Below, in pieces: positions 1 through 5,248 of a DNA stretch of 5,248 nt. Positions within the stretch are counted from its first letter, which is position 1; every line of letters starts with the position of its first letter. The position numbers were made by a program, and so were the translations under genes. The notes under the pieces are model-generated. The model made no database searches, was not told the origin of the DNA, and saw nothing but the letters and a program-made list of their open reading frames with translations. Origin of the DNA: Prevotella sp. (lineage in GTDB: Bacteria > Bacteroidota > Bacteroidia > Bacteroidales > Bacteroidaceae); assembly GCA_017424205.1 (NCBI GenBank), contig JAFPAS010000150.1, positions 1 through 5,248 on the forward strand, written 5' to 3'.

Positions 1-216
1 ATCCCCTCTTTTACTTCCATATTTGTATAATAGTGAATAGAATCACACATCTTATCGAGCAAAAAATGTTGCTTTGCCAATAGGAGGCATAAATTAAAGA
101 AAATGTATTTTTTACAAACTATATTTTCCTTACACATATTTAACTGACACGTTATATTTCTTTATCAGGAAGAATTTGTACATAAATGTTTTACGGTGTA
201 ATTTTGTTCCCAAAAA

Positions 217-223
217 AAGGAGG
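217..223 (+). promoter_or_regulatory. Strong ribosome binding site of the lipocalin gene
   Basis: AAGGAGG lies four bases before the ATG at 228. It is a near-complete complement to the 3' end of 16S rRNA, and it decides the start: the in-frame ATG at 186 would add 14 residues ahead of a standard lipoprotein signal peptide and has no such site. Bacteroidetes genes often lack a clear Shine-Dalgarno sequence, and the next gene (1196) has none, so this site stands out in its context. Confidence 0.75.
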
Positions 224-227
224 ATTT

Positions 228-725
228 ATGAAAAAGTTATTTTCTGTAATGATGTTAGCGGTGCTAACAGGTTGCGCAAAAGTCAGTGTAGACAATTCTG
301 TAGTTGACAGTCTTGACTTAAAACGTTTTTTAGGAGCATGGTATGAAGTTGCCCGTTATGACCACAGGTTTGAACGAGGTTTAGAAAAGACAAGTGTCAT
401 TTATTCTCTACGTGACGACGGAGCAATAGATGTATTAAATATGGGTATGAAAGGCGACATAATGAAAGAAGCAAAAGGAAAGGCAAAACTTACAGATACT
501 CCAGCTCTTCTGCGTGTGTCTTTCTTTGGACCATTTTATAATGACTACCGTGTCATGATGATTGACCCTGACTACCAGTATGCACTTATAGGTGGAAGCA
601 CAGATGATTACTTATGGATTCTTTCACGCACTCCGAAACTTTCGGATGATGTAAGAAAACGTGTGCTTAATGAAGTCCAGAAACGCAGATATGATACTTC
701 GAAATTATATTGGGTAACACAATAA
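228..725 (+). CDS. Lipocalin-family outer membrane lipoprotein (Blc-like)
   Basis: This is a 165-residue lipoprotein of the bacterial lipocalin (Blc) family. These small beta-barrels bind hydrophobic ligands such as fatty acids or lysophospholipids and are thought to help envelope maintenance under stress. A lipoprotein signal peptide (residues 1-15) ends in the lipobox LTGC, with Cys16 as the lipidated residue. The residues after Cys16 are AKVSV, without the acidic cluster linked to surface export in Bacteroidetes, so a periplasm-facing membrane anchor is the likelier inference. The lipocalin signature GAWYEVAR is at 36-43 (Gly36, Trp38). The second conserved block, YRVMMIDPDYQYALIG, is followed by DYLWILSRTP at 127-136, and the C-terminus ends in KLYWVTQ as in Blc. 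Length is normal for the family. ATG 228 is chosen over ATG 186 because of the lipobox distance and the AAGGAGG site. The gene is visibly more AT-rich than the hydrolases on the right. It appears to be transcribed alone. The ligand cannot be told from sequence. Confidence 0.9.
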   Translation: MKKLFSVMMLAVLTGCAKVSVDNSVVDSLDLKRFLGAWYEVARYDHRFERGLEKTSVIYSLRDDGAIDVLNMGMKGDIMKEAKGKAKLTDTPALLRVSFFGPFYNDYRVMMIDPDYQYALIGGSTDDYLWILSRTPKLSDDVRKRVLNEVQKRRYDTSKLYWVTQ

Positions 726-1090
726 AACCTGCGTTTTCGTTAAGCCGAATGACCGTAACGAAACAACTTTCAGTTAAGTTTCCTGCGGTGCAAAACATTG
801 TTTCTCGTACACCAAAAGAACATTATTGGCAGAGAGAAAAAAGTAAAATCACACGCCTTAGAACAGCAAAAATATAATCTTAGCATCTGCGAGTCCAATG
901 GAAAAGAAAACATATACACAGAAATAATAGTACAAGTGAAAGAGTACGCTTACACCGTTATAACCGTTCCGTACTGTGCCAGCATAACTGTCTATACGCA
1001 TTCATCAAACGACACACGGTTAATTTGTGTTTTGAAACAGATGCTTTTTTGCTAATTTCCGTTAAATATGCCACTTAGTCGTTTTATACA
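726..1090. other. Long intergenic region without a credible gene
   Basis: This stretch is AT-rich. The longest open frame (798-1055, plus strand) needs a TTG start, has no ribosome binding site, and gives a protein with no recognisable domain, signal peptide or membrane segment, so I do not call it. I see no tRNA-like cloverleaf. The visible structures are the inverted repeat just after the lipocalin stop and a second one, AGTACG (943-948) with CGTACT (970-975), whose intervening segment contains the palindrome GTTATAAC (957-964) and two copies of ACCGTT. An unannotated small RNA or a regulator binding region remains possible, but nothing here proves it. Confidence 0.5.
735..763. other. AT-rich inverted repeat after the lipocalin gene
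   Basis: TTTCGTTA (735-742) is the exact reverse complement of TAACGAAA (756-763), giving an 8-base-pair stem with a 13-base loop that begins 10 bases after the lipocalin stop. It sits where a terminator or 3'-end stabiliser would be expected. The loop is large and no T-run follows, so it is not a textbook intrinsic terminator. A protein-binding palindrome is the alternative. Confidence 0.35.
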
Positions 1091-1122
1091 TTTGTAAAAC
1101 TCTGAAATATTCATTATATTTG
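1091..1122 (+). promoter_or_regulatory. Bacteroidetes-type promoter of the exported-protein gene
   Basis: TTTG at 1091-1094 and TATATTTG at 1115-1122 are exact matches to the -33 (TTTG) and -7 (TAnnTTTG) elements read by the primary sigma factor of Bacteroidetes, and the 20-base spacing is within the usual range. Transcription would begin around 1128-1131. That leaves an A-rich leader of roughly 65 bases before the ATG at 1196, without a Shine-Dalgarno sequence, which is common in this phylum. Confidence 0.75.
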
Positions 1123-1195
1123 TAAGGAAAACAACATAGAATAGCAAAACTGCATACACACAAATACAAATAACACCCTAAAAAAGTTTACTAAC

Positions 1196-1807
1196 ATGAG
1201 AACGCTATTACTATTGCTGGCACTTATTCCGATAGGAATATGCCAGGCGGAGAATTATGAAGCTATTAACGAGCAGAAAACATTGAAGACTGAATATCGC
1301 GACGGACGGCAGGTGAGCATACTGACAAAAGACTCTATAACAGTTGCGGTGACACTCATGAAAGAACAGAATAGCTATGGCAGGTTTTATCAGGCTGGCG
1401 TGATGGTCATGAACGGAAAAGGAGACACTTTCACTTTCGCTCCGGAAGACATCATCGTAAATCTTACGGACAACCGTAATGCAAGCAGAAAACTGGGCGT
1501 ATATACAAGTGACGACTACACAAAGAGCATCAGACGCAGTCAAGACTGGTCGCGCTTTTTTAATAGTGTGTTCGATTCGATGGTCGCTGATAATGCCTAT
1601 GCATCTGCTACAGCAAACGAGATGACACGAATCATGCACAACAAAGAGCGCAGCAGCATGGCAAGCGGTTATCTGAAGAAGAACACCATGCGGCAAGGCG
1701 ATGTGGTAGAGGGATTTCTAAACATCCACTACAGCAAGGGACGTGTGCTCATGATGCGCATACCAGTGAACGGACAGAACTTCGATTTTATGTGGGACGT
1801 GAAATAG
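1196..1807 (+). CDS. Exported protein of unknown function, Bacteroidales type
   Basis: I do not recognise a named family. The 203-residue product starts with a Sec signal peptide: Met-Arg-Thr, a leucine-rich core (4-15), then CQA as a signal peptidase I site after residue 18. Cys16 is preceded by PIGI, a poor lipobox, so a soluble periplasmic or secreted protein is more likely than a lipoprotein. The mature part reads as a beta-rich N-terminal half (about 40-100, including a Gly-Arg-Phe turn at 62-64 and FAPEDIIV at 81-88), a helical middle (about 105-155), and a beta-rich end with YLKKNT (159-164), IPVNG (189-193) and Trp200. From memory, this closing pattern recurs in uncharacterised exported Bacteroidales proteins whose middle section varies; that is recollection, not a search result. 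ATG 1196 is supported by the signal peptide and the promoter at 1091-1122. The gene stands alone and converges on the GH5 gene, with no evident functional link. Confidence 0.8.
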   Translation: MRTLLLLLALIPIGICQAENYEAINEQKTLKTEYRDGRQVSILTKDSITVAVTLMKEQNSYGRFYQAGVMVMNGKGDTFTFAPEDIIVNLTDNRNASRKLGVYTSDDYTKSIRRSQDWSRFFNSVFDSMVADNAYASATANEMTRIMHNKERSSMASGYLKKNTMRQGDVVEGFLNIHYSKGRVLMMRIPVNGQNFDFMWDVK

Positions 1808-1910
1808 ACGGAGCGGCCTGTAGGCTGAAACATATAGCATATTGGTTCTAACGGGGCATCTTAACCAGACGCCATACGGATGGAACAGCGGGAATAAATA
1901 TATAGAAAGC
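1808..1910. other. Intergenic spacer between convergent genes
   Basis: These 103 bases separate the stop of the exported-protein gene from the hairpin at 1911-1946. I see no open frame with gene-like character, no promoter match and no repeat of note. Confidence 0.5.
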
Positions 1911-1946
1911 ATAATGGGGAGGCGGCAAAATCCGTCTCCCCATCAT
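1911..1946. terminator. Hairpin terminator between convergent genes
   Basis: AATGGGGAGGCGG (1913-1925) faces CCGTCTCCCCAT (1932-1943) across a six-base loop, CAAAAT. This gives 12 consecutive pairs (1914-1925 with 1932-1943), extended after a single A/C mismatch by two more. In plus-strand RNA the only non-Watson-Crick pair within the stem is G1922-U1935. In minus-strand RNA the same position becomes a C/A mismatch, so the structure is stronger for transcripts from the left gene. The hairpin begins 103 bases after the exported-protein stop and ends 27 bases before the GH5 stop, so its position favours GH5. No long T-run follows on either strand; the minus side runs into a T-rich stretch (1894-1910 read in reverse). 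It probably serves both genes. Confidence 0.7.
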
Positions 1947-1973
1947 TATAATACTACTGCCGATAATGCAGCA

Positions 1974-3344
1974 TCATCTTCCATCAACAATAAATTTTCT
2001 TCCGTCTACGATATAGATACCTTTAGGCAGCATGCCTGCAATATCCGAGCGTTTTACTTTTCGGTAAAGGCATATTCCGTTAATGCTGTAGATATCTGCC
2101 ACAGTTTCTTCTTTTGACACTCCGTTCTCTATACCCGTATAGCCACCTTCACCATAATATCCTTTAATGATGGCGTCGAGCAGGTCTGGCTGCGTGAACT
2201 TTGGCACACTGCGGTCTGCACCATCTGTGAGTCCCATCCAATGGAATGCTGTTATGCCAGCCGCCTTAGTCTGCTCAATAAAGTAGCGGTAGAACTGTTG
2301 CATATTGCTACGATAGTTCGTGTATGCGTCTTCTGTGCTTGTGCCCCACTCGCCCACAATGAGCGGTGCACCTTTTGTGAGCAAGTAAGTTTTCCATGCA
2401 CTGATTCTTTCATCTACATCCTTCTTGGCAGAAGTGAGATTCTTCACTTCGGGATATGAGTGAACCTCCATAATCAGATGATTACTCACGACATCCTTCG
2501 GCAGTATAAGATTTTTCAGTGGGTCTTTAAGATGACTGTTCCATGTGCCACTGCCGTCACACGCTCCATAAGTAGACACTATAAGGTTACGCTGAACATT
2601 GTTGCCGCCAGTGCTGCGCACTGCATCAACGAAACTCTGGGCGTAGCTGTTTATGGCGTTATACGCTGAGCGCGCTATGCTGGCATCATACTGCCCAGAC
2701 GCTGCAAAAGAGGCGAAGCACCACGATCGTTTAATATCGAGCATCTCATTATAGCCTTCGAAAATAAGACGGTGATCGTAGTCCTTGAACTCCTCAGCTA
2801 TTTGTCGCCATACTGCCTCAAAGCGGGTACGCTGCTTGGCATAAACGCCTTCATCGGCAATGAGCCATGCAGTGTTTGAAGCGCCTGTGTCGTGATGGAT
2901 ATTAAGGATGCAGTACATATCTTGAGAGATTACATAGTCAACCACCTCGCGCACTCGCTTCATCCATACCACCTGTATCTTCGTGCCTATATCATCCTTC
3001 GACGGATTCCATATGCTATTCTCATAAGTACTAAAACCGAATTTTGCCTCCATGTGCGGATACCATGTGACGGGTACACGGATAGCATTGAATCCTGCGT
3101 TCTTCAGCATCTTCATCAACTCAGGATTGGCAACTGGCTGTCCCCATGCTGTCTCATAGTCTGATGGCATACGGTTGGTCCAGTGCTCTATCCACATATT
3201 TAGCGTATCGCCAGAATTACTGTCGAATGTATTACCGAGGTTCCAGCCTACGCGCATATTCTTTACTGCCTCGTGGGCTGTCTCGAAATTCTGTGCCATT
3301 GCCGTCATGGCAAGAAGTGACAGTATAAAAAATATTTTTCTCAT
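1974..3344 (-). CDS. Secreted GH5 glycoside hydrolase, endoglucanase type
   Basis: This is a 456-residue retaining endo-hydrolase of glycoside hydrolase family 5, which cuts beta-linked backbones such as cellulose, mixed-linkage glucan, xyloglucan or mannan. The signal peptide MRKIFFILSLLAMTAMA is cut before Gln18, as is usual in Bacteroidetes. The TIM barrel covers about 25-400: GWNLGNTFD (33-41), IRVPVTW (88-94, Arg89), NIHHD (148-152), FEGYNEM (195-201) with acid/base Glu200 after Asn199, EVHSYP (293-298, His295 and Tyr297), VGEWGTS (330-336) with nucleophile Glu332, and FHWMG (367-371). All expected catalytic residues are present. The NEM form instead of the common NEP makes the subfamily, and therefore the substrate, uncertain. 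There is no carbohydrate-binding module. Residues about 404-456 form a tail with an IYSINGICL strand and a closing GIYIVDGR that is repeated at once as IVDGR; this resembles Prevotella/Por-type C-terminal tails. The gene lies 57 bases downstream of GH51, with no promoter match in between, so an operon is likely. GGAG abuts the ATG. Confidence 0.92.
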   Translation of the reverse strand: MRKIFFILSLLAMTAMAQNFETAHEAVKNMRVGWNLGNTFDSNSGDTLNMWIEHWTNRMPSDYETAWGQPVANPELMKMLKNAGFNAIRVPVTWYPHMEAKFGFSTYENSIWNPSKDDIGTKIQVVWMKRVREVVDYVISQDMYCILNIHHDTGASNTAWLIADEGVYAKQRTRFEAVWRQIAEEFKDYDHRLIFEGYNEMLDIKRSWCFASFAASGQYDASIARSAYNAINSYAQSFVDAVRSTGGNNVQRNLIVSTYGACDGSGTWNSHLKDPLKNLILPKDVVSNHLIMEVHSYPEVKNLTSAKKDVDERISAWKTYLLTKGAPLIVGEWGTSTEDAYTNYRSNMQQFYRYFIEQTKAAGITAFHWMGLTDGADRSVPKFTQPDLLDAIIKGYYGEGGYTGIENGVSKEETVADIYSINGICLYRKVKRSDIAGMLPKGIYIVDGRKFIVDGR

Positions 3345-3401
3345 CTCCTGTCTTACATTTTCTTTGTCACTGTATTTCTCTGACCAGCTTCAGTATATCT
3401 C

Positions 3402-5248
3402 TTATCTGACGATATATACCGCAAATGTCTTCGGCTGCAAAACATCTGAAAGGACATTGCCGCTGAGTGTAGCAGCACGTTCCTGCGGCACTACTACGGA
3501 AGGGTTGTCGATGGTATTCTCGGCATCTGTATCTGCGCTGCCGAGGGTAATCACACGTACCTCTGAGAGATTTTTCGCTCCTCTCAACGTGATGTTGAGC
3601 GGCTGAGCTTCATCGCCTATATTCGCCACCTTTATATATATGCAACCAGTTTTGTCGTCGCACACTGCCGATGCTGACAGCCCGTGCTGGTCGTCATCGC
3701 CTGCTACGACACGTCCGTCCATTGTGGTCTGCAGGACATGGGTGCCTTTATAGTGTGAATAGAGTTGCTGCACATAGTATGAGCAGGTGCGTACAGAACG
3801 CAGATTGTCATACCAGATAAGATCTGGACGCCACTGCCATCCCTCTGTATGGGCAAACAACGGAGCATAGGTGGCCATATGGACTATATCGGCATTGCGC
3901 TCTATGCCTGTCATGAAGGCTGCCTCAAGCAATGCGGCATTGAAATGATTATATTTCTTGCCTTTGCCGTGGCATGCGTATTCGCCTGCAAACACCTTTG
4001 GACCGCGGCGGTCATAATTGTCATAGCGGTGGCGGTTTTTATGGTCGAGGAACCACGACTCAGGACGGTAGAAATGCTCGTCGTACATAGCGACCTTCAT
4101 CTCCTTCATCTTAGGTTGTAGCATGTCAAACTCCTTTCCCTCAGAGCCCGGACCTGTAGAACCAATGTATGTAATCTCTGGATGCGCCTTGCGAAGCACG
4201 TCAATGAATTTCTGCAGGCGAGCGGTGTAAGCAGGATTGTCGTCATAGTCCCATTGTTCGTTGCCGATGCCTATGTATTTCAGATTGAATGGTTCTGGAT
4301 GTCCCATCTCGGCTCTGACTCTGCCCCACTCTGTGTCTGCTGCGCCATTAGCAAATTCTATCAGGTCGAGAGCATCGTCGATGTATGTGTCGAGACTGTC
4401 GAGAGGAACATGCACGCCTGGAGCTTCTGGATGACGGTTCTGGAACTGGCAGCTGAGTCCGCAGCTGAGTATTGGCAACGGCTCACTGCCAAAGTCTTCA
4501 CAAAGAAGGAAAAACTCGTAGAAGCCGAGTCCGTACGACTGATAGTAGTCTGGGAAGAAGCGGTGGGTGAATGTGTAGTGCCAGCGATTCTCGTTAAGCG
4601 GACGGTTTTCTACTGGTCCGACGGTGTTCTTCCACTGGTAGCGGGTAGCGAGGTCAGTGCCCTCGACTATGCATCCGCCAGGGAAGCGGAACACGCCAGG
4701 CTTCAGGTCAGCAAGGGCTTGCGCCAAATCCTTTCGCATACCATTCTCACGGCCTTTCCATGTGTCGACAGGGAATAGCGAGACGTGTTCTATATCTGTC
4801 ACGGTCATAGGATTTGAACCATCACGCTGAAGGAAAAGACGCAGCGTCAACTTGTTCTGGGTGACAGGCGATTGCATGACTGCCGTATACTTCTTCCATT
4901 CCTTTCCGCTGACGGTCAGACGGCACGAAACGACCTCCTGTGTCTCGCTCTGCGATGCGTTGTCTGCCAGGACAACCTTCAGTGCCGATGTTCCACCGTC
5001 AGGACAGCGTGCCCAAAGCGAGAAACGATATTCTGCTCCTGACTTGACTGATATGCCAAAGTATCCTTCGTTCTCAAGACCTGTATGCTTATCATTATGT
5101 CCTGAGTAAGCCAGACGGACATAGTGTGGGTTGCGATTGAACGGACCATCGCTGCACAATGCCGTATTGCCAAATGCTCGCCATCCCATAAGATGTTGCG
5201 GATATTCAAACGAGCGGTTTTTTACCATCTCGGCGTATAGGCCGCCAT
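3402..5248 (-). CDS. GH51 alpha-L-arabinofuranosidase with CBM, 5' end missing
   Basis: This GH51 enzyme releases terminal alpha-L-arabinofuranose from arabinoxylan, arabinan or arabinogalactan by a retaining mechanism. The frame stays open to the window edge: the codons before the ATG at 5228 read GGLYAE, and GGLYAEMVKNRSFE is a conserved early block of this family. That ATG is therefore an internal Met, and the true start and any signal peptide lie outside. Numbering from this Met, residues about 14-153 form a CBM4/9-like beta-sandwich inserted after NRSFE (GYFGISVKSGAEYRFSLW to LEHVSLFPVDTW-like end). The TIM barrel follows (about 155-480) with RFPGG (181-185), IGIGNEQW (319-326) carrying acid/base Glu324, DEHFY (383-387), and FAGEYA (413-418) with nucleophile Glu416. 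The C-terminal beta domain (about 485-608) ends in YIVR. At least 614 residues are visible and no catalytic residue is missing. It is the first gene of the likely two-gene transcript with GH5. Exact substrate preference cannot be read from the sequence. Confidence 0.93.
   Translation of the reverse strand, partial: GGLYAEMVKNRSFEYPQHLMGWRAFGNTALCSDGPFNRNPHYVRLAYSGHNDKHTGLENEGYFGISVKSGAEYRFSLWARCPDGGTSALKVVLADNASQSETQEVVSCRLTVSGKEWKKYTAVMQSPVTQNKLTLRLFLQRDGSNPMTVTDIEHVSLFPVDTWKGRENGMRKDLAQALADLKPGVFRFPGGCIVEGTDLATRYQWKNTVGPVENRPLNENRWHYTFTHRFFPDYYQSYGLGFYEFFLLCEDFGSEPLPILSCGLSCQFQNRHPEAPGVHVPLDSLDTYIDDALDLIEFANGAADTEWGRVRAEMGHPEPFNLKYIGIGNEQWDYDDNPAYTARLQKFIDVLRKAHPEITYIGSTGPGSEGKEFDMLQPKMKEMKVAMYDEHFYRPESWFLDHKNRHRYDNYDRRGPKVFAGEYACHGKGKKYNHFNAALLEAAFMTGIERNADIVHMATYAPLFAHTEGWQWRPDLIWYDNLRSVRTCSYYVQQLYSHYKGTHVLQTTMDGRVVAGDDDQHGLSASAVCDDKTGCIYIKVANIGDEAQPLNITLRGAKNLSEVRVITLGSADTDAENTIDNPSVVVPQERAATLSGNVLSDVLQPKTFAVYIVR

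Noticed and set aside
1..20. Minus-strand ATG at 20-18 followed by six open codons (MEVKEG) to the window edge, possibly the start of a divergent gene
   Set aside because: Six codons are too few to judge, and no TAnnTTTG promoter element or Shine-Dalgarno site is seen upstream on that strand. Sequence to the left would settle it.
82..147. AGGAGG at 82-87 followed by a 14-codon open frame starting at 103, a possible leader peptide
   Set aside because: The 15-base distance to the ATG is too long for efficient initiation, and the peptide (MYFLQTIFSLHIFN) shows no attenuator-like codon run or adjoining hairpin.
153..160. TATATTTC as a possible -7 element for the lipocalin gene
   Set aside because: It misses the final G of TAnnTTTG and there is no TTTG about 20 bases upstream. 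CATATTTG at 18-25 also misses one base, and its -33 partner would lie outside the window.
798..1055. 85-codon open frame on the plus strand between the lipocalin and the exported-protein gene
   Set aside because: It needs a TTG start, has no ribosome binding site or promoter, and gives a product with no recognisable domain or gene-like residue pattern.
1211..1696. 161-codon minus-strand open frame opposite the exported-protein gene
   Set aside because: It is a shadow of the real gene: the plus frame has a promoter, a signal peptide and a conserved-looking C-terminus, while the antisense product is Cys/His-rich with no coherent domain.
3345..3401. Possible separate promoter for the GH5 gene in the 57-base gap
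   Set aside because: The minus strand of the gap contains no TAnnTTTG match, so co-transcription with GH51 is the simpler reading.
4182..4778. 198-codon plus-strand open frame inside the GH51 gene
   Set aside because: It lies opposite the catalytic domain of a GH51 gene with all catalytic motifs intact; its translation has no recognisable domain and is explained by codon bias on the coding strand.

Overview
The window looks like chromosomal DNA from a Bacteroidales bacterium, most likely Prevotella or a close relative. Three things point there: a canonical Bacteroidetes promoter (TTTG, 20 bases, TATATTTG) ahead of the second gene; signal peptides with a Gln after the cleavage site; and two secreted-type plant-polysaccharide hydrolases whose sequences resemble Prevotella/Bacteroides families. 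The genus is an inference from protein style, not from a marker gene.

Layout. Bases 1-227 are an AT-rich leader with no convincing gene. Bases 228-725 (+) encode a Blc-type lipocalin lipoprotein with an unusually good Shine-Dalgarno sequence. Bases 726-1195 are about 470 bases without a credible gene; they hold two imperfect inverted repeats and, at the right end, the promoter of the next gene. Bases 1196-1807 (+) encode a small exported protein of unknown function. Bases 1808-1973 separate two convergent genes and contain a strong GC-rich hairpin that probably ends transcription. The rest of the window is on the minus strand: a GH5 endoglucanase-type enzyme (1974-3344), and upstream of it a GH51 alpha-L-arabinofuranosidase (3402-5248) whose 5' end lies beyond the window.

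How the genes work together. The two hydrolases are 57 bases apart with no recognisable promoter between them, so they are probably co-transcribed, GH51 first. GH51 enzymes remove arabinofuranose side chains and GH5 enzymes cut beta-linked backbones, so the pair would suit arabinose-decorated hemicellulose or glucan. No SusC/SusD pair, sensor or transporter is visible, so this is either the edge of a polysaccharide utilisation locus or a stand-alone pair. The lipocalin and the unknown exported protein are on the opposite strand and show no functional link to the hydrolases.

I found no mobile element, CRISPR array, RNA gene or clearly new system. The most useful points are the GH51 frame running through the window edge, the convergent hairpin, the GH5 tail with a duplicated motif, and the uncharacterised exported protein.
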